Shown piece after piece: positions 24,886-31,947 of a DNA stretch of 64,000 nt (positions are counted from its first letter, which is position 1; each line of letters opens with the position of its first letter). The notes under the pieces are model-generated. The model had not been told where the DNA came from and did not search any database. It saw nothing but the letters and a program-made list of their open reading frames with translations. Made by a program: the position numbers and the translations under genes. This DNA is from a virus: positions 47,568 to 111,567 of IMG/VR virus record IMGVR_UViG_3300050821_004356. One strand, written 5' to 3'.

Positions 24886-25352
24886 TCATGCTCCCCCTTC
24901 CTTTGGATCGGTAGTTTAGGGGCATGCCCCTGATCTTTGCTTTTTATTCGCGCGAGCCTTTTCAACATTGCTCGATGTTTCTTGGTTCCTACTTTCCCGG
25001 GATAGCCATAGTGGTCATAACCTAGCGCCTGGGATGCGGGGGGATTTTCCAAATAGATGTGTAGCATACGAACGATATACAGCAAAGTTACCCCTTCTTC
25101 TTTATGCAGGCCCAGTCGGACAAAAGCGTTCTCTAACTTACCTAACAAAGGATTACATTGAGAACAAAGCAAACCTCTAAACAGGCCATCCGAGTGGGCG
25201 TGGTCGGATGCCAAGCGTTGGTTTGGTCGACGCTCTAGTCGGCCGCATAGAGCGCAACGTTTCTTTTGAAACGCCTCTACGCGATCCCATTTTTCGACAG
25301 TTAGTTTAAAACTGTCCATTAAACGTTTTTCTCTTGCTTTTATGCTTTCCAT
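24882..25352 (-). CDS. Endonuclease VII-like homing endonuclease
   Basis: 156 aa. CALCGRLERR near 33, ASDHAHSDGLFRGLLCSQC near 48 and NPLLGKLENA form the recombination endonuclease VII (ββα-metal) core with four zinc cysteines. The C-terminal codons (GHAPKLPIQRKGEHE) are made by the leader repeat of the next gene. The gene is bordered on both sides by copies of that leader (24887-24926 and 25351-25380), as expected for an inserted mobile gene. Confidence 0.85.
   Translation of the reverse strand: MESIKAREKRLMDSFKLTVEKWDRVEAFQKKRCALCGRLERRPNQRLASDHAHSDGLFRGLLCSQCNPLLGKLENAFVRLGLHKEEGVTLLYIVRMLHIYLENPPASQALGYDHYGYPGKVGTKKHRAMLKRLARIKSKDQGHAPKLPIQRKGEHE
24887..24926 (-). repeat. Leader repeat copy A (GCATGCCCCTA...CCGATCC)
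   Basis: About 40 bases on the minus strand: GCATGCCCCTAAACTACCGA then TCCAAAGGAAGGGGGAGCAT. CATGC-CCCT can pair with AGGG-GCATG, and the ribosome binding site of the next gene lies in the 3' arm. Related copies at 25351-25380 (truncated), 33438-33476 (plus strand) and, weaker, 5937-5963 inside a gene. Confidence 0.8.
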
Positions 25353-25380
25353 TCATCGGATCGGTTAAATAGGGGCATGC
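25351..25380 (-). repeat. Leader repeat copy B, upstream of endonuclease
   Basis: GCATGCCCCTATTTAACCGA and TCCGATGAAT on the minus strand, ending in the endonuclease start. It matches the first 23 bases of copy A with few changes and lacks its 3' purine-rich part. Confidence 0.78.
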
Positions 25381-25628
25381 TAGATGCTAGCGTAAGTGAG
25401 CCCACGCCAATTAACGCGCACATACTTGGTGCGCCATCTTTCTCCAACCCACTGGCTAGTGTGGATCACTCCTGACTCTGGTACATCAGTTACGATCTTC
25501 ATTTCGCCCGTGTAAATCTTGTGCAACAAAAGGCAGGTGTGAAAATTTTCAATCTTACCTAGCTTGTCTGCGCGTACAGGGAACAACGCAGTCAATACGT
25601 AGAAATTAAATAAGTCGGTGCCGAGCAC
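25380..25628 (-). CDS. Hypothetical 82-aa protein
   Basis: Not recognised. GTG start at 25628 with AGGAGG six bases upstream. Contains several aromatic residues and GVIHTSQWVGERWRT; no motif identified. Ends at leader repeat B. Confidence 0.62.
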   Translation of the reverse strand: MLGTDLFNFYVLTALFPVRADKLGKIENFHTCLLLHKIYTGEMKIVTDVPESGVIHTSQWVGERWRTKYVRVNWRGLTYASI

Positions 25629-25637
25629 GAATTCCTC

Positions 25638-25790
25638 CTAGGAATTTTTGTAAACTGTATTTGCTAACCATACGTCGCTTAAGTCGAGCAACTCGTTGAT
25701 TCTTTCGATTCGAATTATATCGACCTCAGGGCCGTCTTTGGTTCGAGCAAAGAATTGTTCCTTCGTATACTCGTAATCATCAAGATTCAT
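25638..25790 (-). CDS. Hypothetical 50-aa protein
   Basis: ATG at 25790 with GGAGGGAAA upstream; stop at 25638, ten bases before the next GTG start. Acidic, begins MNLDDYEYTKEQFFARTKDG. Too short for recognition, but coupling on both sides and the strong binding site support it. Confidence 0.6.
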   Translation of the reverse strand: MNLDDYEYTKEQFFARTKDGPEVDIIRIERINELLDLSDVWLANTVYKNS

Positions 25791-25921
25791 TTTCCCTCCC
25801 GAGTTGCTTCGGTTGCGTTGCCTATCTTGAGAGCGAATCGAATCGTTTCTGCTTCTTGCGCCTTCTGCTCTTGAATTCGCTTTTGTTGGCGCGACGGGAT
25901 TGTGCGATCACGGTACAACAT
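25787..25921 (-). CDS. Hypothetical basic 44-aa protein
   Basis: Starts at an ATG overlapping the previous TGA at 25921 and ends in the next ATG (ATGA). The product is highly charged and helical (SRQQKRIQEQKAQEAE). A longer upstream reading in this frame is only the shadow of the neighbouring gene. Confidence 0.6.
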   Translation of the reverse strand: MLYRDRTIPSRQQKRIQEQKAQEAETIRFALKIGNATEATREGK

Positions 25922-26181
25922 CAGGTTTTCTCGTTCGTACCCATGTCGGACATTACTGCGTGACGGTCGCGACGATTCACGTTGCGCTGGATGCGGTTGC
26001 GCAGTTTGAAAAATTCGCCCATCAGTTCGTTGTGGCGTTTCGCCAAGGCGCTGGCGTTGTTGAACACCACAAACTTGGTGTCGGTCGGTACGCCTGCCTC
26101 GGTGCAAGCCATGATCCAAGCTTTCCTGATTTCGATCTTCGCTAGGTTCAGCTGGTTGGCTTCTTTTTGTGTCATCGGCAT
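25921..26181 (-). CDS. Hypothetical 86-aa protein
   Basis: Not recognised. The ATG at 26181 is preferred over an upstream codon because GTGAGGAACACA, the binding site shared by several genes of this module, lies just before it. First gene behind the promoter at 26204-26232. Predicted helical (LNLAKIEIRKAWIMACTEAG). Confidence 0.63.
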   Translation of the reverse strand: MPMTQKEANQLNLAKIEIRKAWIMACTEAGVPTDTKFVVFNNASALAKRHNELMGEFFKLRNRIQRNVNRRDRHAVMSDMGTNEKT

Positions 26182-26203
26182 CTTTGTGTTCCTCACTGTT
26201 AAG

Positions 26204-26232
26204 AGTATCTCACGAGACTGGTTTTCGTGCAA
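26204..26232 (-). promoter_or_regulatory. Accessory-module promoter 1
   Basis: Minus strand: TTGCAC (26232-26227), 17 bases, GATACT (26209-26204). A split version of the shared upstream element AGTACCAC...AGTACTATTG precedes it, interrupted by the last codons of the LAGLIDADG gene. Same architecture as promoters near 27.6, 28.9 and 31.9 kb. Confidence 0.65.
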
Positions 26233-26243
26233 TAGTACTGTGG

Positions 26244-26606
26244 TTACATCCTACTAGTGGTACTTTTAGTCTGATACTCCCTATACAATTTCTTAGGTGG
26301 CGGGCAAGAGCGCATATACCGCTGTAGTTGTTTAACACGACGTGTCATTTTCAAATACGGTAATAACATGTTGGCAAAACGATGCGCTTTTGCACCATTA
26401 AATACTAAAACCCACTGACGTTTATGGTGTAGTTTAGCTCGTGTACGCGGGTGTATCCTACCAAAACCAACAAACTTTAGAATACTAGAAAGAATGGTAC
26501 GTTCTGTTTGTACAATGCAAAGACTTAACGAATGCCTGTCTTTTGTACCCGCGTAAGACACAGAGCCTTCGCCTTCATAAAATCCCGCTATCCACTCCCA
26601 GTTCAT
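26244..26606 (-). CDS. LAGLIDADG homing endonuclease
   Basis: 120 aa with a single LAGLIDADG-type motif at the N-terminus (WIAGFYEGEGSVSY), the second element FVGFGRIHPRTR near 45 and a C-terminal helix. Single-motif proteins work as homodimers. It is free-standing between two small genes, and its 3' end lies in the promoter element used by the next transcript. Confidence 0.85.
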   Translation of the reverse strand: MNWEWIAGFYEGEGSVSYAGTKDRHSLSLCIVQTERTILSSILKFVGFGRIHPRTRAKLHHKRQWVLVFNGAKAHRFANMLLPYLKMTRRVKQLQRYMRSCPPPKKLYREYQTKSTTSRM

Positions 26607-26610
26607 ACTA

Positions 26611-26778
26611 CTACCTACTTCCGCGTGACTTGATCAAACGTTTGATATACGCGAGTGCGATGGTGGCTTCGTAGTCGTCTAAATCCTGGGCAAGGGCAAC
26701 GATCTCACCTTGTGCGGCCTTAGGGAATATATGTGGTTCTTTAAATACTGGTATATCCCGAAACGATTTATAATTCAC
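26611..26778 (-). CDS. Hypothetical 55-aa protein
   Basis: GTG at 26778 overlaps the previous stop (GTGA); AGGGGTGAGAGC lies just upstream. The frame is open for 55 codons to 26611, 5 bases before the endonuclease start. Mostly helical, not recognised. Confidence 0.58.
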   Translation of the reverse strand: MNYKSFRDIPVFKEPHIFPKAAQGEIVALAQDLDDYEATIALAYIKRLIKSRGSR

Positions 26779-26936
26779 GCTCTCACCCCTGACGGAAACG
26801 TCTTAGTGTACGTCTTAGTAGCTAGGTCGTACGATTGTTTCGGCCGACCGACCTTCTTGTCTTGGAGCCGCTTGGCGCGCGATGTTGGATTCTTCCGAGA
26901 GTTGTGATCCTTCTGACCTGCGCTTTTAAGAGCCAT
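26775..26936 (-). CDS. Hypothetical basic 53-aa protein
   Basis: ATG at 26936 with CAGGAGAAAAT just upstream is the better start than an in-frame codon at 27041. Product is Lys/Arg/Ser rich (SRKNPTSRAKRLQDKKVGRP) and might bind nucleic acid. Confidence 0.62.
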   Translation of the reverse strand: MALKSAGQKDHNSRKNPTSRAKRLQDKKVGRPKQSYDLATKTYTKTFPSGVRA

Positions 26937-26947
26937 ATTTTCTCCTG

Positions 26948-27175
26948 TTATCTTCCGAGTGCTACGACAAAAGCTAATACCGGTGTGCGCAAGATACACA
27001 ACATTGGGATGAACCACATGTAGAATAAAATCGCTTTCCACTTTGCGTCTGATGTGCTCGTCTCTAGCACATGCTGTTGCCAGCCTTCGCCTGCCCAGGG
27101 ATTGTCGGAGTACAGCCTTTTTCTTTCAGCTTGTTCCCACGCTGCCTGATTACGCATCTCTTGTGTGGCTATCAC
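26948..27175 (-). CDS. Small membrane protein
   Basis: 75 aa. An acidic, tryptophan-rich N-terminal half is followed by one strongly hydrophobic segment (AILFYMWFIPMLCILRTPVL, residues 48-67). Coupled to the upstream gene. Not recognised. Confidence 0.62.
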   Translation of the reverse strand: MIATQEMRNQAAWEQAERKRLYSDNPWAGEGWQQHVLETSTSDAKWKAILFYMWFIPMLCILRTPVLAFVVALGR

Positions 27176-27591
27176 GCGACCACCTTTCGATTGTCGAACC
27201 GACCGTACCGGAAGCGGTCGCGAAACAAAACTGCGCCGTCGAATTCGGGATCAGTGATATCACCGGCGATCTTTTTCTTGTCGACCTTGCCGTACCCTTT
27301 GATGCCATACACGATGCCAGTCTCCGCTTCCAGCATCCACGCGCCGGAACCACCAACGTCCAGACGGATGTACTTGTCGCCGACATGCGCGTGTTTCTCT
27401 TCACGCTCATCGAACCAATTGCCTTCAGGCTTATAGTTTTTCATATAGTCGGCGCGATGCGCTTCATGCCACTGATCAAGAACCTGTTTCAAGCGGTCAA
27501 ACACGCCCTGCTGGCCCAGGTAGTATCCCGTTTGATACTGGCTACCAAGAGGCAGCGTGACTTCGACTTTGCCGTTGTAAATTCTGCTCAT
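27172..27591 (-). CDS. Hypothetical 139-aa protein
   Basis: Not recognised. ATG at 27591 chosen for AGAGGAGAACAC upstream. Contains an N-terminal beta hairpin-like part and a charged centre (WFDEREEKHAHVGDKY). First gene behind the promoter at 27611-27639. Confidence 0.65.
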   Translation of the reverse strand: MSRIYNGKVEVTLPLGSQYQTGYYLGQQGVFDRLKQVLDQWHEAHRADYMKNYKPEGNWFDEREEKHAHVGDKYIRLDVGGSGAWMLEAETGIVYGIKGYGKVDKKKIAGDITDPEFDGAVLFRDRFRYGRFDNRKVVA

Positions 27592-27610
27592 GTGTTCTCC
27601 TCTACGAAAC

Positions 27611-27659
27611 ATCCTCTCAAATTTCGCGACCTACGTCAATGGTACTCGCGTGGTACTTT
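27611..27659 (-). promoter_or_regulatory. Accessory-module promoter 2 with upstream element
   Basis: Minus strand: TTGACG (27639-27634), 17 bases, GAGGAT (27616-27611). Directly upstream is AAAGTACCACGCGAGTACCA, an imperfect inverted repeat (AGTACC...GAGTACC) shared with the promoter at 28.9 kb and likely an operator or activator site. Confidence 0.66.
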
Positions 27660-27668
27660 CGACTGGTA

Positions 27669-27863
27669 CTAGCGTACGATGATGTTGTAAACCTTGCTGC
27701 CATCAGTTAGCGTTTCTTCTTCAAGCGAAAGGTAAACAGTGTTGTAGCCAAAATTCTTCTTCATGTCAACGAGTGTCCCGTTATGGCCACTGTATTGTAC
27801 TAAGCGTTGCAATGAGTCGATTAACTGTTGCGCCGTTGTTGCGGTCTCGTTTGCGATGATCAT
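27669..27863 (-). CDS. Hypothetical 64-aa protein
   Basis: Not recognised. Four-base overlap with the DUF2958 gene and AGTGAGGAAAGC before the ATG. Small alpha/beta peptide; ends just before the next promoter element. Confidence 0.62.
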   Translation of the reverse strand: MIIANETATTAQQLIDSLQRLVQYSGHNGTLVDMKKNFGYNTVYLSLEEETLTDGSKVYNIIVR

Positions 27864-28186
27864 GCTTTCCTCACTTCGTTGTTTGTCTTGTCGAGCACCA
27901 TACCGTCGAAGTACATGTCCCTTTCGATCTTCAATCCAAAACGGCCGCGTATAGATTCCAGTTCACTCAGCAAGGTATAGCCAAGCTCGTCAACATCGAG
28001 CCCGGTAACCAGACCGAAAAATTGCCAGTCCCCGTGATGCAACCACTTAGCTTCGACTACATATAACGTGTAGCCTGACCAAGGGGCAAAGAACTTCACC
28101 AGCACAGGCACCACGTTCTGATTCTCGGTGCTGTATAGCGGATTCTTTTCGAGTTTTTTGATGATCGCAGCCGTGAGCAATTTCAT
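27860..28186 (-). CDS. DUF2958 family protein
   Basis: 108 aa. MKLLTAAIIKKLEKNPLYST, VKFFAPWSGYTLYVVEA, FFGLVTGLDVDELGYTLLSE and IRGRFGLKIERDMYF match the conserved pattern of DUF2958, a family common on plasmids, phages and conjugative elements. Its function is not established. Confidence 0.82.
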   Translation of the reverse strand: MKLLTAAIIKKLEKNPLYSTENQNVVPVLVKFFAPWSGYTLYVVEAKWLHHGDWQFFGLVTGLDVDELGYTLLSELESIRGRFGLKIERDMYFDGMVLDKTNNEVRKA

Positions 28187-28380
28187 GATCTCTCCTCTTT
28201 GCGACGCTCAATCTTAAAACGTAGACCTTGAATATTGAAGCCGCCTACCCTGCCCTTCATGCGGCCGGTTTGCATCGTCATAAACACGATGCCGTTTTCC
28301 AAATTGACGTGGGTTACTAGACCACGTCCGTACCAAAAGCTGTTCATCTTTTTCGTGACGGTCGCCGTAACGATTGTCAT
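28183..28380 (-). CDS. Hypothetical 65-aa protein
   Basis: Not recognised; beta-rich and basic (NIQGLRFKIERRKEER). Overlaps both neighbours by 4 bases; AGGAGAG precedes the DUF2958 start at its end. Confidence 0.6.
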   Translation of the reverse strand: MTIVTATVTKKMNSFWYGRGLVTHVNLENGIVFMTMQTGRMKGRVGGFNIQGLRFKIERRKEERS

Positions 28381-28631
28381 TTTGCCTCCAAAGAAGCTTT
28401 GTTTTGTATAGTCGCAAAACGATTATGGCCCCAAATAGCTTTACGGCGTTTCGCAGTGGTAACGATATCGTACGCGATGCGACTGGCGACGTCGGCTTGG
28501 ATACCCTCGTCGACCATGATCTGCATAACGATAGCGTGGCTAATGATCTGCATAACGATAGCGTGGCTACGGAGTAAGTTCGTCGTATGGCGGCGTTCCT
28601 TTGCGCGCATTGCTGGGCGGCCAAGAGACAT
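28377..28631 (-). CDS. Hypothetical 84-aa protein with tandem 9-aa repeat
   Basis: Not recognised. Residues about 22-39 read SHAIVMQII-SHAIVMQIM, produced by a perfect in-frame 27-base tandem duplication (28516-28569). The rest is helical (GIQADVASRIAYDIVTTAKR). Confidence 0.6.
   Translation of the reverse strand: MSLGRPAMRAKERRHTTNLLRSHAIVMQIISHAIVMQIMVDEGIQADVASRIAYDIVTTAKRRKAIWGHNRFATIQNKASLEAK
28516..28569. repeat. Perfect 27-bp tandem duplication
   Basis: Two adjacent identical 27-base units at 28516-28542 and 28543-28569, each beginning ATGATCTGCATAACG and ending GTGGCTA. In frame, so the protein gains nine residues. Looks recent because the copies are identical. Confidence 0.95.
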
Positions 28632-28903
28632 TAGCGTTTCACCATGTGAGAATCGTCATACGTGACTAAAGTCGTCGAGCCATCTTCGTAAGGTGTCGTT
28701 GAGCAAATAGTCCCGATCTTGCGATCTTCTAAGCTAGTTTCGATGCTGCGAGGCATATGCCGCCAGTGATCATAGGCTACATCAAATTCGCGTGACACCA
28801 GGATAACCCCGCGACCAGCTTCGGTCACGAAATACAAGTTAGGCGAACCGTTGTCGCCGATAACCTCGCTCGCCAGTTCTTCGAGTTGTCTGATCTTTGC
28901 CAT
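28631..28903 (-). CDS. Hypothetical 90-aa protein
   Basis: Not recognised. ATG at 28903 with GTGGAGGAACAC upstream is preferred over an in-frame codon at 29011, which would run through the promoter. Predicted helix then beta strands (NLYFVTEAGRGVILVS). Confidence 0.63.
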   Translation of the reverse strand: MAKIRQLEELASEVIGDNGSPNLYFVTEAGRGVILVSREFDVAYDHWRHMPRSIETSLEDRKIGTICSTTPYEDGSTTLVTYDDSHMVKR

Positions 28904-28922
28904 GTGTTCCTCCACTGGTACA

Positions 28923-28971
28923 ATTCTCTCAAATTTCACGCTTGAATGCAATAGTACTCCCGTGGTACTTT
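28923..28971 (-). promoter_or_regulatory. Accessory-module promoter 3 with upstream element
   Basis: Minus strand: TTGCAT (28951-28946), 17 bases ending TGAAATTTGA, GAGAAT (28928-28923). Upstream AAAGTACCACGGGAGTACTA contains AGTAC-N7-GTACT. The spacer end GAAATTTGA and the upstream element are shared with the promoter at 27.6 kb. Confidence 0.68.
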
Positions 28972-28980
28972 TCTTTAGTA

Positions 28981-29337
28981 CTAGATGTCGTTGTTGTTCG
29001 CTTCGTTGCACTCATCACAAGCGGTCCACGCAGCATCATAATCGTTATTTACGTCTCGACGATAACCGTTTGGGCGCTCGTGTACATCAGGCTTCGCCTT
29101 ACGGCAGCGCTGGCAAGTCTCCCAGTCGAGTATGAGTTTACCGTCCTTGATAGTACACGAACCGTCCTCGATGACATATGTTTCCATTGTGGTAGCATCA
29201 CCAGGTGTCGTACGCGCATTGACCTTGACCACACCGTTCTCTGACCACGGGTAGCTTACCAATTCTTTCCCGTCGACAATAGCCCACGGTTTGTAGCCTT
29301 GCCTGACAAGCGATCTTGATTTGCTGTTAGTGGTCAT
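28981..29337 (-). CDS. Hypothetical protein with CxxC pairs
   Basis: 118 aa, not recognised. CQRCRKAKPD near 77 and ACDECNEAN near 109 make a likely C-terminal zinc ribbon; the rest is beta-rich. Confidence 0.62.
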   Translation of the reverse strand: MTTNSKSRSLVRQGYKPWAIVDGKELVSYPWSENGVVKVNARTTPGDATTMETYVIEDGSCTIKDGKLILDWETCQRCRKAKPDVHERPNGYRRDVNNDYDAAWTACDECNEANNNDI

Positions 29338-29338
29338 T

Positions 29339-29575
29339 TTAATACCTCGTTGTACCTGACTTTATATTCTCTAACTCGTTTTCGAGTTCAATGATTCTCG
29401 CTACAGCATCCGAGAACGCCTGGGTTGCGAACCAGCTATCGAACTGCGTGCAATTCTCCTCGTCGCTTGAAAAGCGACCTGTCTCTGGTGCCTCTGCTTT
29501 ACCAGGACGCAGGCGGTGGTGCCTGCGATAGTACAAGTCTCCGATTGCTTCGAAACGTTCGATTGGTGTAATCAC
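29339..29575 (-). CDS. Hypothetical 78-aa protein
   Basis: GTG at 29575 overlaps the previous TGA and has GGAGAG five bases upstream, so it is preferred over an upstream codon at 29596. Acidic with a C-terminal helix (DAVARIIELENELENIKS). Not recognised. Confidence 0.58.
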   Translation of the reverse strand: MITPIERFEAIGDLYYRRHHRLRPGKAEAPETGRFSSDEENCTQFDSWFATQAFSDAVARIIELENELENIKSGTTRY

Positions 29576-29976
29576 TTTTTCTCTCCTGGGTTGCATGACT
29601 TATACTTTTTAGCGCGCCATCGTCTATCTATTATGATGTTCGTAAATCCGTAACGTTTGCCTGTGATAAAACAAACGGTACACTCTAGCGTATCATACAA
29701 ACCAAGGCGTGGGTCGGACACAGTTACCAGATTCGTTTTACGCCAGTTATGTTGCGCGATGGCATCGTTGTCTTCAAACGTTACGTCTAATAGCTTGCGG
29801 GCTCGCTCGCCTGGTCGAAGCGTATTGTTGAAGTGATCTATGAGACGCAAACCGTATTCGCGCGCCTCTTTCTCGGTCTTGATCTCTGATCGATTGTAGT
29901 CTTCGATCCAAGGCTCGTCTAAGCGGTCGCCTTCGGGTCTAATTTCTAGATGCGCTACCTTTAAATTGAATTTCAT
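29572..29976 (-). CDS. Hypothetical 134-aa protein
   Basis: ATG at 29976 with GGAGGGACT just upstream chosen over 29997. Beta-strand start (MKFNLKVAHLEIRPEG), a single CTVC pair near 105. Not recognised. Confidence 0.62.
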   Translation of the reverse strand: MKFNLKVAHLEIRPEGDRLDEPWIEDYNRSEIKTEKEAREYGLRLIDHFNNTLRPGERARKLLDVTFEDNDAIAQHNWRKTNLVTVSDPRLGLYDTLECTVCFITGKRYGFTNIIIDRRWRAKKYKSCNPGEKK

Positions 29977-30449
29977 AGTCCCTCCGTTTTTACCCAAACA
30001 ATTTCGCCTTTGTTGGGTTTGCCCAAACGCTTACACTTTGTATGCCAGCATCCGACATATATTCTACGCGTGTACCGGTGGCGCTTAACAGTCATGCCAC
30101 AATCTTTGCAAGTGCCTACCCAAGGCGCTTTACTTTCGATTACATCGGCACTGCTGTAGCAGCGCTCGGGCTTCGCGCCCACTTGGATGGCTGCGACCTT
30201 CCACTTCGTATTGTGGTGATGCCCGGGACCTACGATAGCGTGTGCGATCTCGTGCCTAAGCGTATCTGTAAATTGTTCCTCTGTGTTGAGCTCGGTGAGC
30301 TCGCGGCTCATCTTTATAAGTTTGTTGTGATACGTGCATTGGCCGAATCGTTGCTTCGCACGGTCCCACTGGAAGGTCCAGCCTTGTTGATACAAGCTGT
30401 ACTTTCGGAATTCGGAGTCCACTATATTCGTTGCGGTCAAAAGATTCAC
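29973..30449 (-). CDS. SprT-like zinc metalloprotease
   Basis: 158 aa from a GTG at 30449, chosen for GGAGG seven bases upstream and a GTGA overlap with the previous stop; this gives the normal SprT length. HEIAHAIVGPGHHH (residues about 68-81) is the HExxH zinc site, followed by a C-terminal zinc ribbon (CKDCGMT; CWHTKC). SprT/Spartan proteins act on DNA-bound proteins or regulate host processes. The same frame is open up to 30713, but the upstream part belongs to a different gene. Confidence 0.83.
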   Translation of the reverse strand: MNLLTATNIVDSEFRKYSLYQQGWTFQWDRAKQRFGQCTYHNKLIKMSRELTELNTEEQFTDTLRHEIAHAIVGPGHHHNTKWKVAAIQVGAKPERCYSSADVIESKAPWVGTCKDCGMTVKRHRYTRRIYVGCWHTKCKRLGKPNKGEIVWVKTEGL

Positions 30450-30713
30450 TGTGCCACCTCCGCGAATTTGCCGTTCTTGATATCGTCGATCAGATTGCAT
30501 ACCGTGATGTATCCTTGCCAATCGGCATTGATTGCGCCAGTCGAGTTGTCGACGCGCTGTACCAATATCAGTGGTGATGAAGTCGTAGACCATGCGGCAA
30601 AAACGCTTGGCCTCGTTCTTATCCATTGGCAATGGCGCATTTGCAGAGAATGCCAAGACTCGACGCGCCTTGAGTGTCAACTTTTTGTCGAGGTGCTTTG
30701 GTGTGATGTCCAT
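30446..30713 (-). pseudogene. Frameshifted small gene upstream of SprT
   Basis: From the ATG at 30713 about 44 codons read sensibly (MDITPKHLDKKLTLKARRVL; CRMVYDFITT). The natural continuation (LVQRVDNSTGAINADWQGYI; DDIKNGKFAEVAQ) is in the +1 frame and ends at 30446, overlapping the SprT GTG. The total is 268 bases, one more than 89 codons. A one-base insertion, a sequencing error or a programmed +1 shift near 30580 would each explain it. Confidence 0.6.
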
Positions 30714-30760
30714 ACTGGAATAATCTCACGACACCGACAATTCACCTATAGTACGAGTGG

Positions 30761-31024
30761 CTAAATCTTTGGCCCTTCGATTGCAAGCAAACCTATAAAC
30801 GATAAGAACGGTGTGCTGCCTCGTGCTTGGTTGCACTGATAGCACGCGGGCAGCGTATATTGCAGTTGTGATACGCGCCAGCCTGGTGTCTTCCGCATCT
30901 CTTTGCGCTCTTGATGTGGGAATACGTGGTCAATCGTGTAGCTGTTGCCTGGTATGTATCCACGGTTTGGTGGCGTGATCTGGCAGCCTGTGCCGCAGTA
31001 ATAGCAGACTAGTCGGGGGCTCAC
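30761..31024 (-). CDS. HNH endonuclease-like protein
   Basis: 87 aa from a GTG at 31024 (GTGA overlap with previous stop). RLVCYYCG near 5, TIDHVFPHQER near 29 and TLPACYQCNQARGS near 56 form the CxxC-DH-CxxCN pattern of a compact HNH domain. Probably another mobile nicking enzyme; could also be a host-directed nuclease. Confidence 0.78.
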   Translation of the reverse strand: MSPRLVCYYCGTGCQITPPNRGYIPGNSYTIDHVFPHQERKEMRKTPGWRVSQLQYTLPACYQCNQARGSTPFLSFIGLLAIEGPKI

Positions 31025-31407
31025 GGCTTGTCGATCTCCTCTTGGTTGTCTTTGGATACAGTCGGGTATTCGATGTGGTTGCACAATGGGCAGCGATTGT
31101 GTGGCCAGGTAGAGCTCAGGATAATTCTACATGCGTCGCCGCGCCTGCCTGTGCCAAGGCGGTGAATATAACCTTTAGACAGGAATTCGGCTAACACATC
31201 CGCGATCTCTTGCTTTGTACGCTTAGACGAGAAACGCTTATAGATTCTGGTCTCATATATGAAACCTCCAGGTGGAATCTCTTGCAGTACGCGAATCATC
31301 CGGAGACGGGCATCAGACGCTGAACGGCCGCGTACAACGCTTATCGGTGCTTCGACAGCATCTGGGATACGACCTATCGCAATTGCTTTAGTCAAATACT
31401 CGGTCAT
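31021..31407 (-). CDS. Hypothetical winged-helix-like protein
   Basis: 128 aa from the ATG at 31407 (GAGGAGGATT upstream). Residues about 37-95 (TRIYKRFSSKRTKQEIADVL; YIHRLGTGRRGD) look like a winged helix, followed by CPLCNH. A DNA-binding role is inferred only from that pattern. Confidence 0.57.
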   Translation of the reverse strand: MTEYLTKAIAIGRIPDAVEAPISVVRGRSASDARLRMIRVLQEIPPGGFIYETRIYKRFSSKRTKQEIADVLAEFLSKGYIHRLGTGRRGDACRIILSSTWPHNRCPLCNHIEYPTVSKDNQEEIDKP

Positions 31408-31430
31408 AATCCTCCTCTTTAGTCGCCATA

Positions 31431-31862
31431 TTAATCGATGCAAAATCCGGCTTTGCGGACTACGTCTTTAACCATTGCCCAGTGTGAAGGGCGCTCGTAA
31501 GACGCGAAGTCATCGCTTAGTCCTTTTATGGTCACGAATATAGATTCGCCGCGAGCAAGGTCCGAGAATGAAACGGTTTGCGCTGTTAGCTTTTCGAATT
31601 TAAAGCCATAATCGGTCAGTGCCTGGGCTGCAATCTTCTTGGCTCGGTGCGTGGTTAGTGGCTCCAGTTTCAATTGATAGCCTGTTGGCGCTGCTATAGA
31701 ATCCACAACGCAGCCAGCCGTGCGCAGTCCATTAGCCTCAACATCGGCTTCGGATGGAAGGAAAGGGCCAGCGAATCGAATGCCACCAACGAAGCGATCA
31801 CGAATTTCCAGGTATATGATTCGTCCTTCTTTTACGTCTGCGGCTGTCAGTGGCCTTGCCAT
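31431..31862 (-). CDS. Hypothetical 143-aa protein, first gene of leftward module
   Basis: Not recognised. ATG at 31862 with AGAGGACAACAC upstream, the same binding-site style as the other genes behind module promoters. Beta-rich N-terminus (GRIIYLEIRDRFVGGIRFAG). Confidence 0.63.
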   Translation of the reverse strand: MARPLTAADVKEGRIIYLEIRDRFVGGIRFAGPFLPSEADVEANGLRTAGCVVDSIAAPTGYQLKLEPLTTHRAKKIAAQALTDYGFKFEKLTAQTVSFSDLARGESIFVTIKGLSDDFASYERPSHWAMVKDVVRKAGFCID

Positions 31863-31882
31863 TGTGTTGTCCTCTACATCAG

Positions 31883-31911
31883 ATAGTCTCATAGAACGAA
31901 ACAGATGTCAA
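31883..31911 (-). promoter_or_regulatory. Accessory-module promoter 4
   Basis: Minus strand: TTGACA (31911-31906), 17 bases ending CTATGA, GACTAT (31888-31883). Drives the leftward small-gene module from the edge of the non-coding region. Confidence 0.72.
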
Positions 31912-31947
31912 GATAAATATGCAGACTTGTGGTAATATAACGGTCGC

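Noticed and set aside
29973-30713. Single 246-aa SprT-like protein starting at 30713
   Set aside because: The first 88 codons include a stretch that reads better in another frame, and the GTG at 30449 has a strong binding site and gives the normal SprT length.
30718-30746. Full member of the promoter family before 30713
   Set aside because: GATTAT is present, but the -35 position reads TAGGTG and the -10 box almost touches the start codon, so it was noted only as a decayed copy.
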